NCBI RefSeq assembly: GCF_018131075.1
Contig: NZ_JAFCLS010000030.1
Coordinates: forward strand, 50,808 to 114,807
Source of the DNA: Bradyrhizobium sp. JYMT SZCCT0428
Lineage (GTDB): Bacteria > Pseudomonadota > Alphaproteobacteria > Rhizobiales > Xanthobacteraceae
Direction: 5' to 3'
Length of the DNA: 64,000 nucleotides
Part shown: one piece after another, positions 52,563-61,361 of the stretch
Numbering within the stretch: position 1 is the stretch's first letter
Layout: every line of letters begins with the position of its first letter
Made by a program: the position numbers and the translations under genes
Notes under the pieces: generated by a model
Databases searched by the model: none
Told to the model about the DNA's origin: nothing
The model's input: only the letters and a program-made list of their open reading frames with translations

Positions 52563-52735
52563 CGGTGCCGCAACGATATGATGATCCATCGCGCCCAATC
52601 AGTGTTTTTTAACACGTGCTTGGCTTGTAATGCGACCTTCTAAGTGGCATGCGACATCGATGTCTTCGTTCCGTCGCCTACTGACCAGCGAGGCCGGTAG
52701 GGGCATCGTGCTTATTCCCCCAACCAACTGCGGAT

Positions 52736-53986
52736 ATGGCCAAGAAGTTTTCGACCGAAGAATTCGTAACACGAGCTAGGGCTGTGCATGGTAACCGGTA
52801 CGATTATTCCATGTCGCAGTACAAATCTCGCCACGAGCGCATTACCTTCATGAGCTCCGAGCACGGGGAGATAGCTCAAAAGCCTATCAACCATCTCCGA
52901 GGAAGCGGATGCACCTCCTGTGGCTATGTAAGCAAACGAAAGAGAACGCAGGTTCCGGCAGACGAGTTCATTTCACGCGCGAAAGCGGTTCACGGCGAGA
53001 AGTATGACTACTCTGAGACTGTATATGTAGTTAAGCGCAAGCCTGTAACCATCGTTTGCCGGGAACATGGTCCATTTACGCAGATGCCCGGCAATCATTT
53101 GGCCGGTCGAGGTTGCCCTGCGTGTCACAGGGACAATCCTCGAAATCACAAGTTAAGCACTGCGCAATACATCGCGAGAGCTAAGAGCGTTCACGGGGAT
53201 ACCTATGACTACTCCAAAACTGAATACGGTCACAGCCAGAAGCCACTGACGATCGTTTGCCGGGTTCATGGCCGTTTCCAACTGAATGCAGCAAGTCATC
53301 TTCAGGGGCGAGGGTGCTCCGCATGTGCCAAAGTTCGCAAAAGGGCTCCGAAAAAAGTTGACTTGGCCGAGTTCATAAATCGGTCCAGCAAGCGGCATAA
53401 CGGCAAATACGACTACGATAATGTGAGGTTCACCTCTGTCAGCGACCTCGTGACGATTGTTTGCCCTGAGCACGGCGCGTTTGTTCAAAAGGCGCGAGCC
53501 CACTACGAGGGAAATGGATGCCCGCAGTGCGGTAGGACGCGTAAGAATATGATTGCGATCTATCAGGAAGAATTTGTTCGAGAAGCGCAAGTCGTTCACG
53601 AAAAGAAATACGATTACTCAAGAGTGAAGTTCAAATCGAAGAGGAATAGTGAGCGGATAGAAATAGTCTATCTAGACCACGGGGTCTTTCTGCACAATCC
53701 CATGAACCATTTACGTGGTTCCGGTTGCCGTGGGTGCGCGGGTAATGCGCCGCGTACAACAAGCTCGTTTATTGAGGCTGCACGAGAAGTGCATGGGGCA
53801 AAGTACGACTACGACAATGTGATCTACATCAGCAGCACCTTTCCTGTGCGCGCATCACTTGTCGTGAGCACGGGGATCGTCGATTTGATGCGCAGGCAGT
53901 CCGCTCCTTCATCCATCGTGGTGAAGTCCAGCTTGCTGTCCCTGATTATGGCGGATAGCGCGCGCCCTGCACAGTTAACGCCGTGA
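52736..53986 (+). pseudogene. DUF723 tandem-repeat zinc-finger-like protein, 3' truncated
   Basis: Six tandem units of about 65 residues. Each has the pattern F-x-x-x-A-(R/K)-x-x-H-G-x-(K/R)-Y-D-Y-S ... I-x-C-x-x-H-G-x-F-x-Q-x-x-x-x-H-x-x-G-x-G-C-x-x-C, i.e. the DUF723 domain, a likely treble-clef DNA-binding module found with phage and endonuclease genes. The sixth unit breaks off after YDYDNVIYISS (about 53845). The frame then continues through antisense of a DUF2971 gene to 53986. So the real C-terminus, possibly a nuclease domain, is lost. Clearly less GC-rich than the core genome. Confidence 0.78.
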
Positions 53987-54129
53987 AGAAGCTCTTCGCG
54001 GTCGTTCAAGAATGCAACATTCGACGCCCATAGTTGCCCAGTTTCGAGAATACCCTGAAGACCTGCGAGATTGGTGTAATGGGCTAACGACGATACGCTC
54101 GTTCCACATATGGCCACATCCACCCCCAT
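53824..54129 (-). pseudogene. DUF2971 protein, N-terminal fragment
   Basis: About 100 codons starting at 54129. The opening SLAHYTNLAGLQGILETGQLWASNVAFLNDREELLHG is the typical N-terminus of DUF2971 proteins (usually 250-300 residues, found in islands beside restriction systems). Homology stops near 53870, where the convergent DUF723 gene also loses its homology. The two genes therefore meet at a deletion or rearrangement joint. Confidence 0.75.
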
Positions 54130-54314
54130 TACGCGCTGCCTGAAACTAGGCTATTGCATCCAGCCGCGCCCCTCTGTTGAATTCAATAGAGACGGCCCAA
54201 TCCACAACTATGCTGGATTTGTTGCCCCAACGCAAAAGGCGTACCTGGATGGCGACATTTCACATTACGACTTAGAGCTCTGACGTCGACCTATTGCAGC
54301 AAAGGAAAATAAAC

Positions 54315-54872
54315 ATGAAGGAATGGGTATCTGTCTTGAGAGCTGCGGATGCTGCGGCGCGTTGGCATGCCCATCAGCGGCGGAAGGGGATTGCTCAGGA
54401 GCCTTACATCAATCATCTACTTGAAGTCGCCAGTTTAGTGACGGAAGCCACCGGTGGTTCTGATCCCGACTTGGTAATTGCTGCATTGCTTCACGACGCT
54501 GATGAGGACCAAGAGGTGCCAATTCAGTTGATCATCCGGGAATTCGGGAAGCGAGTGGCCGATATCGTAGTGGAGGTTACAGACGACAAGGCACTTCCGA
54601 AGGATGAGCGAAAACGTAAACAGATCGAAACCGCGCCTAAGAAAAGTCGGGAGGCGAAGCTGATAAAGCTGGCCGATAAGACCAGCAATCTCAGAACAAT
54701 TGCGTTCAGTCCTGCCGCCGATTGGTCGGTTAAACGTCGGCTAGAGTATGTCGCGTGGGCTACGGAGGTGGTGGCCGGGCTTAGGGGTACCTCGCCTTGG
54801 CTGGAAGGCCAGTTCGAGGAGGCTGCCGACAGGGCAATCAAGTCACTCGAACCACCGATGGCCAGTGTTTGA
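54315..54872 (+). CDS. MESH1/SpoT-like HD phosphohydrolase
   Basis: 185 residues of the HD_4 group. Features are AAARWHAHQRRKGIAQEPYINHLLEVASLV, AALLHDADEDQEVPIQLI (HD followed by the E-D motif, here D-E-D) and KLIKLADKTSNLRTI (Lys-x-x-D-K-x-x-N). This is the arrangement of small alarmone hydrolases, which remove the 3' pyrophosphate of (p)ppGpp or dephosphorylate NADPH. A role in stress signalling is probable but unproven. ATG at 54315 with an AAAGGAAAA site. No synthetase gene is adjacent, so it is not an evident toxin-antitoxin pair. Confidence 0.85.
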   Translation: MKEWVSVLRAADAAARWHAHQRRKGIAQEPYINHLLEVASLVTEATGGSDPDLVIAALLHDADEDQEVPIQLIIREFGKRVADIVVEVTDDKALPKDERKRKQIETAPKKSREAKLIKLADKTSNLRTIAFSPAADWSVKRRLEYVAWATEVVAGLRGTSPWLEGQFEEAADRAIKSLEPPMASV

Positions 54873-54930
54873 TGTAGCGGAGTAGTTTGACCATCAAGAC
54901 GACAAGTGAGTTGGCGAATGTGCGACGCGA

Positions 54931-55176
54931 TCAGCCCCGCGGTCCTCTCTGCAGATTTTCGATGATCTTTCCTGCGTCGAACCCAATCGCATCCGCTAAG
55001 TCTAGAAACTCGACAACGTCGATCCGGCGCTCACCACTCTCGATGTTGGCGACAATGGATTGATAGCGGCGCAGCTTTTTGGCGACCTCAGCCTGTGTCA
55101 GTCCGGCCGCCTTTCTCTCAGCGATAATCAACGCAATCAGCTTCTTTTGCCGGCTTGACCGGAGTGTGCGCGACAT
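54931..55176 (-). CDS. XRE-family helix-turn-helix regulator
   Basis: 81 residues, nearly all one HTH_3 domain: KLIALIIAERKAAGLTQAEVAKKLRRYQSIVANIESGERRIDVVEFLDLADAIG. It probably binds DNA as a dimer and represses its own or neighbouring genes. The start at 55176 (MSRTLRSS) was chosen over a longer frame without homology. It is divergent from the uracil-DNA-glycosylase-like remnant. Confidence 0.83.
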   Translation of the reverse strand: MSRTLRSSRQKKLIALIIAERKAAGLTQAEVAKKLRRYQSIVANIESGERRIDVVEFLDLADAIGFDAGKIIENLQRGPRG

Positions 55177-55342
55177 CGCCTGCCCGAAGTAACGAGGGGC
55201 AGTACAAATAATCGGAATTGTTGAAATCTGATAATTTCGCCAAATGGATGTGATTTGGACGTTATCGGTAAGCTGGCTTCCGCGACTAGCCCGCGCCCGT
55301 GAGAAGCCGTGATGGCCTGCGCAAGCCCAGCGGGTCTTACCG

Positions 55343-55953
55343 TTGTCTGAGGCCATTAAACCACGTTCGATGCGCGACCCGGCTGTGCGTGAACAACGAC
55401 GAGCGATGCTCCGATCGCCGCACATGATTGAATTGGCGAGCTACGCCGAGCGACTGCGCCGTCCGGGGGTGGAGGTTCCTGATTTCGATCCAGCAGACGG
55501 CGGCATAGAAGCGCGGGTGCTGTTCTTGTTCGAGAAACCCGGTCCCATGACCGCGGCAGTAGGAAAGGGCGACGCCCAGGTTCTGGCTTCATCAGCCGCG
55601 ACAATGATGATCCGACCGCTGAAGCCGTATTCAATTTCATGCGACAGGCTGGAATACCACGCGAGCTGACGATCCTCTGGAACGTCATCCCCTGGTGGAA
55701 CGGTAGACTTGCGATTAAGAGATCGGAGCTGCTGGAAGGTAAGAGCCGGTCGGTCGAATTAATTCACTTGCTTCCCAGTCTACGCGCCGTAATGTTGGTC
55801 GGCAGCAAAGCCGCCGAGGCGAGATCCTATCTTCTAAACACTGGGCTCAACATTTTCAGATCTGATCATCCCTCGCCTTTAGTGCGAGCTTCCTGGCCAG
55901 ACCGATGGAAAGCTATTCCGTCAGAGTGGCGGAAGGTCAAGCGGCTTCTCTGA
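55343..55953 (+). pseudogene. Uracil-DNA glycosylase-like protein, frameshifted
   Basis: Two overlapping frames make one protein of about 200 residues. Frame 1 (55343 to about 55570) reads RRAMLRSPHMIELASYAERLR...ARVLFLFEKPGPMTA. Frame 2 (about 55575-55953) continues GSGFISRDNDDPTAEAVFNF, RELTILWNVIPWWNG, LLPSLRAVMLVGSKAAEA and SDHPSPLVRASWP. The first motif (FEKPGP) and the terminal HPSPL fit the uracil-DNA glycosylase superfamily. One small indel near 55570 splits it. Start TTG at 55343 or ATG at 55370. Confidence 0.75.
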
Positions 55954-56438
55954 TTGCTTGCGACTTGACTGTAGCATAGGAATGGCTTGCAGAAAAAAGG
56001 AGCGTGAAGCGAAAGACCATTTCTATCGTTTCACCGTTCTCTGACTAAACTATGGAACGATGAAAATGGTGAATTACCTAGTCGACGGACGCATCTCTCC
56101 GGTCGGCGGTGTCGCCGGGTCGAAGGCGCGCAGATCATCCCTAATCCGGGCTACGCATCAAGTCAAAAGGCGACCTCGAACCCTCGGTGCGGCACGTCCG
56201 GTCTCTCCCCGATAGCCCACATCCCCAAGCTACACGCACAGGTCCGTTCCGTGCCAGCAGGAGACGAAGAGGCTGTTTAACCCGACCTAGCTAGCCGCTT
56301 GCGCGTTTGCGCGTCAGCCCCATTTTGTACGCCGATTGACACCCAGAGTTGTTGGCGTAGCATTAAGTGCCCGGAAAAAACGAGGCGAGCGGCCGACGCA
56401 GCACGGTCGTGAATTTCAAATAATTGGAGGAAACATCG
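55954..56438. other. Intergenic region, island edge debris
   Basis: No gene is supportable. From about 56310 the sequence GCGTCAGCCCCATTTTGTACG followed by CCGATTGACACCC looks like the outer end of an IS21-type element, without its genes. The last 20 bases give the GGAGGAAA ribosome site of the next gene. The middle part holds only short frames without family likeness. Confidence 0.4.
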
Positions 56439-57719
56439 ATGACGCGACGTAAGAGCTACGTGTTGCCTTGTGCTTTGTTCGCCGTACTGGCCCTACCCGG
56501 GTCGGCGGTGGCTCAAGGCTCCGGCGGAACGCCCATCGTGAGCAGCACGACCGTGCTGAAGGACCGAGACAACGTGATATGGGACATGGCGTTTCTGCCT
56601 GACCGCGCCATGTTCTTCACTGAGCGATGCGGCGGCCTTTCAGTGCGGTTGCCCTCTGGGACGGTTGTCCCGCTCCTTGGGATCAAAGACTCTAAAGGAT
56701 TTACTCAGACGGCTTCGGACCTGTTTTGCAGCGGACAGGCGGGCATGGCCGGGGTGGCAATCGATCCTGAGTTCGCGACCAACCGTTTCATCTACGTGTA
56801 TTCGGCATCAAGCATGACCGCCCCCGGGAGCAACCGCGTTCTGCGCCTGACGGTCAGTCCCGATCTGACCAGTGTTTCGGACCGGCAGGATATTGTCACT
56901 GACATCGCCTACAAACCCCTTAAGAGCGACCATCCGTTCGGCGACCCTGGCGCGCACAATGGGGGGCGCCTCCGCTTTGGGCCGGCGGACGGCTTCTTGT
57001 ATGTGACAACGGGGGACACCCACAACGGCGAGGTGCCGCAGAGCCCAACCCTCATGGGAGGCAAGGTGCTTCGGATCACCCGGGACGGCAAAGCGGCGCC
57101 CGGCAATAATGCCCCTCAGGGCTTTGATCCTCGGATCTTCACCTACGGGCACCGCAATCCGCAGGGAATCTGCTTCCGGCCCGGTAATAATCAGCCCTTC
57201 ACGTCCGAAAATGGACCGTGGCATAGCGATGAGGTGACGGCCCTTGTTGCTGGCGGAAACGCCGGATGGGATCCCCGCCCCAACGTTGGTGGGCGCGGTG
57301 ACTGTCCTGACAAATACTGCGGATACTCGCCCAATCAATTGGGCGCGATGGACCCCAAAGAACGTGCGGCATTTATGCCGATGACAGATACCAAGACCTA
57401 TCCGAATGCGATGAAGCCGGCCTGGAACAATGACACGCTTTCGCAGGGAATGATGGGATGCACGTTCCTGAACGGCCCGCAGTGGAAGGACTGGAACGGC
57501 CGAATGGTGGTAACTTTTACGGGGATCGGCATTCACGGAACGCCAGTGGGTAATCGCCTTGACGTGCTCGACATCACGCCGGACGGTTCGTCAGCCACCC
57601 GCACGACGGTATCTCTCCCGATGCCAGCGGGCCGCTTCCGATCTGTTGTGCAAGGTCCAGACGGAAGCATGTACGTGTCCACCGACACGGGCGAACTTTA
57701 CCAGCTTAAGGCCAACTGA
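56439..57719 (+). CDS. PQQ-dependent sugar (aldose/sorbosone) dehydrogenase
   Basis: 426 residues: signal peptide (PCALFAVLALPGSAVAQ), then a six-bladed beta-propeller of the soluble glucose dehydrogenase family. Characteristic pieces are VIWDMAFLPDRAMFFTERCGGL, AGMAGVAIDPEFATNRFIYVY, PGAHNGGRLRFGPADGFLYVTTGD (His and the FGPDG-like turn), LRITRDGKAAPGNN, IFTYGHRNPQGICF and a GWDPRP segment. It oxidises sugars or related alcohols in the periplasm with pyrroloquinoline quinone and passes electrons to a cytochrome. The next gene encodes a cytochrome c, and a pqqA follows, which supports this role. Confidence 0.9.
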   Translation: MTRRKSYVLPCALFAVLALPGSAVAQGSGGTPIVSSTTVLKDRDNVIWDMAFLPDRAMFFTERCGGLSVRLPSGTVVPLLGIKDSKGFTQTASDLFCSGQAGMAGVAIDPEFATNRFIYVYSASSMTAPGSNRVLRLTVSPDLTSVSDRQDIVTDIAYKPLKSDHPFGDPGAHNGGRLRFGPADGFLYVTTGDTHNGEVPQSPTLMGGKVLRITRDGKAAPGNNAPQGFDPRIFTYGHRNPQGICFRPGNNQPFTSENGPWHSDEVTALVAGGNAGWDPRPNVGGRGDCPDKYCGYSPNQLGAMDPKERAAFMPMTDTKTYPNAMKPAWNNDTLSQGMMGCTFLNGPQWKDWNGRMVVTFTGIGIHGTPVGNRLDVLDITPDGSSATRTTVSLPMPAGRFRSVVQGPDGSMYVSTDTGELYQLKAN

Positions 57720-57827
57720 GCGCGATCAGCGTCGGCCGCGCCGTCACTTCGGCGGCGCGGCCGAGTGCGTGAAGTTCCACAAGGGTCTAGCGCAAGGGCC
57801 TTAACACTCCTAATTGGAATTCTGCTG

Positions 57828-58136
57828 ATGGTTGACACCCGCTATATAACTGCTGGCTTCGCTCTGCTCATGTCCTCATCGGCCCTAGCCAGCCCTGAGC
57901 TGGCTAGAAGCAAAAATTGTGTCGCCTGCCACCACGTGGAAAGAAAAATGATTGGTCCGGCGTACAAGGCTGTGGCCGAGCGATACGCCAAGGATGAGGC
58001 GGCTGTTACTAAGCTAAGTGAGAAGGTGGTCAAGGGCGGCGGAGGCAGTTGGGGTGAGACGCCGATGCCCGCGCAAGCGAGCGTCACTCCGGCAGAAGCC
58101 GAAACTCTGGTGAAGTGGATTCTATCACTGCAATAA
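57828..58136 (+). CDS. Small cytochrome c (c551/c552 type)
   Basis: 102 residues with a signal peptide (ITAGFALLMSSSALA). One heme-binding CVACH near residue 33 and a distal Met in ETPMPAQ about 55 residues later, as in cytochrome c551/c552. It is a soluble periplasmic electron carrier, and its position 108 bp after the PQQ dehydrogenase suggests it accepts that enzyme's electrons. Confidence 0.9.
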   Translation: MVDTRYITAGFALLMSSSALASPELARSKNCVACHHVERKMIGPAYKAVAERYAKDEAAVTKLSEKVVKGGGGSWGETPMPAQASVTPAEAETLVKWILSLQ

Positions 58137-58323
58137 CCGCGCGCGTTTCTCGACGACTCATCGCAATTCACGGCGTCTTTCGCAATTACCCGGTTTGTTA
58201 TTGGGCGATAACGGAGACTGCACACGCCGCGCTTCTAGTTCGATTCGACTTCTGAAATAAATTGTATTAGTTCAACGCATAGGACGAAAAATTCGTCCGT
58301 TTTGCCCAAAGCAAGGAGCTCAA

Positions 58324-58404
58324 ATGTCCTGGAAGACCCCAAAGATAGTTGAATTGCCGGTTGGCATGGAAATCAACATGTATGCCTGCGCGGCCCGTAA
58401 ATAA
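58324..58404 (+). CDS. pqqA: PqqA, precursor peptide of pyrroloquinoline quinone
   Basis: A 26-codon gene: MSWKTPKIVELPVGMEI, then NMYACAARK. The Glu16 and Tyr20 (E-x-x-x-Y) that are cross-linked to form PQQ are in place, and the N-terminal W-x-x-P is standard. The ribosome site is GCAAGGAGCTCAA. A strong terminator follows 33 bp after the stop, and no pqqB, C, D or E lies downstream. The pqqBCDE genes must be elsewhere if it is used. It sits next to a PQQ-dependent dehydrogenase and a cytochrome c, a plausible functional set. Confidence 0.93.
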   Translation: MSWKTPKIVELPVGMEINMYACAARK

Positions 58405-58437
58405 ACCCCCGCTCGCCGACGAAACGTCGCGTGAAGG

Positions 58438-58462
58438 CCGCCCCTGACCGGGGCGGTTTTTT
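58438..58462 (+). terminator. Rho-independent terminator after pqqA
   Basis: CCGCCCC and GGGGCGG form a perfect 7-bp stem around TGACC, followed by six T. It isolates pqqA from anything downstream; alternatively it could act as an attenuator left over from a former pqqA-pqqB junction. Confidence 0.92.
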
Positions 58463-58579
58463 GTGAGAATTAATGATCGATTCTATTAGGATGCATTCGC
58501 GCACTGGCCCGCCGGTTTCAGGGGTCGACGATTCATTTTATATGTATGATCGACGCGCTGCGGTAGGCTGGTTCTGATA

Positions 58580-58938
58580 AATATGAAGTGGACGCGGCAG
58601 CGCTGCCAAGTGGCGTTGAGCACCTTGGCCACGGTGGCCTTGATGCCCTCGTAGGCGTCGGAGACGACAAGCTTGACGCCGCGCAGGCCGCGGCGGGCAA
58701 GCTTGCGCAGGAACGCCGTCCAGAATGTTTCGGCCTCGGAAGGGCCAATGTCCATGACGAGAACTTCACGCCGGCCGTCACTGTTGACGCCGACCGCGAC
58801 AATCACCGCGACAAAGACGATGCGGCGTTCTGGCGCACCTTCACATAGGTGGCATCGATCCACAGATACGGCCAATCGCCCTCAATCGGGCGGCCGAGGA
58901 ACGCCTTCACCTTGTCGTCGATCTCACCACACAGCCGC
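58580..58938 (-). pseudogene. IS256-family transposase, internal fragment
   Basis: Reading leftward: TRLCGEIDDKVKAFLGRP, GDWPYLWIDAT, then after a frameshift near 58835 VAVIVAVGVNSDGRREVLVMDIGPSEAETFWTAFLRKL, GLRGVKLVVSDAYEGIKA and NATWQRCRVHF. These are the central parts of an IS256/Mutator transposase, including two of the DDE acids (D in WIDAT, D in VVSDA). Both ends and the final Glu region are missing, so it cannot move. Confidence 0.87.
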
Positions 58939-59238
58939 GTCACGCGCATCGATCTCTACGAAGCCGTTTACCAGACCGCGGCCTGTCACGATCCGAGTGT
59001 TTGGCCATGGTTGAATTAATGCTCAACGAGATCACCGACACCTTGGTGAAGGGCGACCGTTAAGCTCTCGTCGTTCGGCTCGTTCATCGTGCGCAAGAAG
59101 AAACAGCGCCTCGGCCGCAATCCAAAGACTGGAACTGAGGCGACAATTTCGCCCCGTAGGGTCGTGGTATTCAAACCGTCGGCGATCCTGAAACAACAGA
59201 TCAACGGCAATCCGTCTGGAACAAAGGCACTACGATAG
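58939..59238 (+). pseudogene. ihfA: Integration host factor alpha subunit, frameshifted remnant
   Basis: Three pieces in different frames reconstruct IHF-alpha: VTRIDLYEAVYQTA, then GLSRSECLAMVELMLNEITDTLVKGD, then VKLSSFGSFIVRKKKQR, LGRNPKTGTEATISPRR and VVVFKPSAILKQQINGN. Two small indels (near 58981 and 59061) separate them. The start codon is replaced by the transposase fragment at about 58938. It is an extra, dead copy; an intact ihfA is expected elsewhere. It may have come with a mobile element. Confidence 0.88.
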
Positions 59239-59517
59239 CGGAGCTTGGCTCTTCAGCGCTTCTGCGGCCGCTCTTGACGTCCTAGCGGACGTTGAGCAAG
59301 GGCAATTTTAGGTCCGTTTTGACCCACATGCGACATGGAGAGCCGTCAGCACCGCACTTTCCCTGCATGGGAGCAGGAGCGCGGCCGGACCACACACCCC
59401 CTTAGCCGACTGCTTGGATTTTCAGTACTAACCGTAGAAGCTTTTGGCCCGGTTCGGATACAACCGCCGCCGACGTGGCGTCCCAAAAAGGAAGGCCACG
59501 CAGGTCACGACGCGGTG

Positions 59518-60453
59518 TTAGCGGATCGCCACGGGATTGATCATGCTCTGCACGCCGCCCTTGAAGCGCGGCTGGCCGAGCACGAACAGGAACTCATAGG
59601 CCTTGTCCTTGGCGAGGTCGGCGGTGTTCATGTTTTCGAGAATGTAGGTGCCGTTCATCGGCAGCAGGATCTGGTGCACCTCGAAGATGTTCTTGGTCTC
59701 GAACGGGACCGCTTCGAGCCCCCAGGTATCGGCGCCGACCGCGACCACGCCTTTGCCGGTGAGGTACTTGGCACCTTCGACGCCAAGGCCGGGTTCGCCG
59801 GCGCCAAAGCGCTTGTCGTCCTTGCCGATCAGGCTGAGCCAACCGGTGTGGAATATCACGACGTCGCCCTGACGGATTTCGACGCCTTGTTTCTTGACGA
59901 CTTCCTCGATCTCCTTGACGTTGAAGGCGGTGCCTTCCTTCACCACGTCCGTACCGTAGTGAGCGGCCATGTCGAGAAGCACGCCACGGGCCACCATCGG
60001 CGGGATTTTTTCGACGCCAAGTTTCTTCAGTCCGGTGGGATCGGCGAAATCGGCGAGCTTGTTGCCATTGTAGTAGACGTGCTCGACGCCGATATGGCCG
60101 AGACCGTCCAGCTGGCTGCCGACGCCCACCCAGCCTTCGATAATGTCGTCATTGTAGGTCATCTTGCTCGGTCCGAGACCCGGGATGCCGGCCTGACCGG
60201 GTTGAACGATGGTGATCTTGAAGGCGCGCGGCGGGTAGGCCGGCGTTGTGGAGTCGACGGGAATGCCAAGCGCGTAGGTCTTGCCGGTCTTGACTAGGCC
60301 AGCCGCCTTCACAACGAGCTCCGGGGTCATATAGTTGGCGGCGCCGATCTCGTCGTTCGGTCCCCATTTCGATTTCGTCCAGTCTTGAGCGCTTGCCGTT
60401 CCAAACGTTCCCAACAAGGCAGCCGAACAGCACAGCACGAACGCGTGGCGCAT
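59518..60453 (-). CDS. Secreted cyclase-family metal hydrolase
   Basis: 311 residues: signal peptide (VLCCSAALLGTFGTASAQ) and a domain of the cyclase/kynurenine-formamidase superfamily. The N-terminal WGPNDEIGAANYMTPE is typical. The metal site reads GSQLDGLGHIG (the D and H of the usual HxGTHxDxxxH, with S-Q in place of T-H). RQGDVVIFHTGW and ADTWGLEAVPFE follow. Members hydrolyse amide or ester bonds, and the substrate is unknown. Part of the usual metal motif is altered, as in many secreted relatives. Monocistronic. Confidence 0.87.
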   Translation of the reverse strand: MRHAFVLCCSAALLGTFGTASAQDWTKSKWGPNDEIGAANYMTPELVVKAAGLVKTGKTYALGIPVDSTTPAYPPRAFKITIVQPGQAGIPGLGPSKMTYNDDIIEGWVGVGSQLDGLGHIGVEHVYYNGNKLADFADPTGLKKLGVEKIPPMVARGVLLDMAAHYGTDVVKEGTAFNVKEIEEVVKKQGVEIRQGDVVIFHTGWLSLIGKDDKRFGAGEPGLGVEGAKYLTGKGVVAVGADTWGLEAVPFETKNIFEVHQILLPMNGTYILENMNTADLAKDKAYEFLFVLGQPRFKGGVQSMINPVAIR

Positions 60454-60542
60454 CGCAGATCCTCCCAGAGTTGACGTTATGGTTTGGTATTAAGAGCCTT
60501 TAGACTACCGTAGCAGAAGCAAACGGACAACGATTTCGACAC

Positions 60543-60690
60543 AGAACCATCAGCGATAAAGTCGAGGATGGCGTGGAGCACGTAGTCTGGGCCTTGGCCT
60601 AGCAAGCTCGGTGCCGCCTCGAGTTGCGCGCGAAGCCGGCTATGCGCACGCGCCGAGCCATGCCGAACTGACAAAGATTGCTGTTTTACC
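60543..60690 (-). pseudogene. corA: CorA magnesium transporter, internal fragment
   Basis: Within an otherwise empty region, SLSVRHGSARAHSRLRAQLEAAPSLL followed by GPDYVLHAILDFIADG matches the middle of the CorA cytoplasmic domain (VRHG ... LE-x-x-P-x-L-L-x-x-G-P-x-Y-V-L-x-A-I-L-D-x-I-V-D). About 50 codons survive; the membrane helices with the GMN motif are missing. It is gene debris. Confidence 0.7.
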
Positions 60691-60713
60691 ATAGGCAATA
60701 AGATCATGCTCAA

Positions 60714-61016
60714 GATGAGCCGTGCGTGTCATTGCAAACAGTTGGTCGCCATGAACATCCACCTTTGCCATCTGGTTCGCTTTTAGTGCGTCTCATGTGT
60801 GGCGTTCCAATGGAATCCATGAAGGAAGCAATCGGCACGTGATGACTACGTATGGAATGATAGTCCGCGTCACTGGTCACTGCCGACCCAGGGCAGGAAG
60901 CCCGTAGCAGGTTGAAAGATTTCTCCAAGGCAGAGGCTCCGATGAGCACATGCTGGGGTTGAGGGCTTCGAATATCTAAAAGGTTGTACGACCAGGCGCC
61001 GCCGCGGGTCAGTAAG
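60714..61016. other. Region without a recognised gene
   Basis: A 79-codon open frame on the minus strand (60710-60949) shows no family likeness and has unusual codons for this genome, so I do not call it. No terminator or repeat stands out. It adjoins the corA fragment and is probably decayed sequence. Confidence 0.4.
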
Positions 61017-61361
61017 TCACTTCAGGACTGCGTCGAGTAGCTGGTCTGGCATATAAGGCTTCGTGAGGAAGTGGGTGTCGTGCGGGACATCGGGCGAACC
61101 TCGACCGGATACCATCACCACATTCAAGTCAGGAAACCTGCGCTTGGCGAACTGAGCAAGTTCAAGGCCGGACATGTCGCCTGCGAGATTGATATCGGTT
61201 ATCAACGCCCGAAGTTCGTTGCCTGTTGAAACGAGGACCAGTTCGGCGGCCTCAGCGCTTGCGCATTCAACAACTTGAAGACCCTCATCTTTCAGAAGGT
61301 CAGCCAAAAACGACCGCTGGAACGGGTCGTCCTCCACAACAAGTGCAATGAACTTCAACAT
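61017..61361 (-). CDS. Single-domain response regulator
   Basis: 114 residues, a receiver domain only: acidic pair in VVEDDPFQRS, phospho-Asp in ALITDINLAGDMSG, Thr/Ser in VMVSGRG and the Lys in FLTKPY. It lacks an output domain, so it would act by protein contact or as a phosphate shuttle. It is divergent from a CHASE3 histidine kinase (start 61911), a plausible partner. Confidence 0.9.
   Translation of the reverse strand: MLKFIALVVEDDPFQRSFLADLLKDEGLQVVECASAEAAELVLVSTGNELRALITDINLAGDMSGLELAQFAKRRFPDLNVVMVSGRGSPDVPHDTHFLTKPYMPDQLLDAVLK

Noticed and set aside
54110..54283. 57-codon plus-strand open frame (MATSTPITRCLKLGYCIQ...)
   Set aside because: Reads protein-like and might be a gene fragment, but it overlaps the DUF2971 start, lacks a ribosome site and matches no family I know.
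60710..60949. 79-codon minus-strand open frame
   Set aside because: No family likeness, and it lies next to the corA debris.
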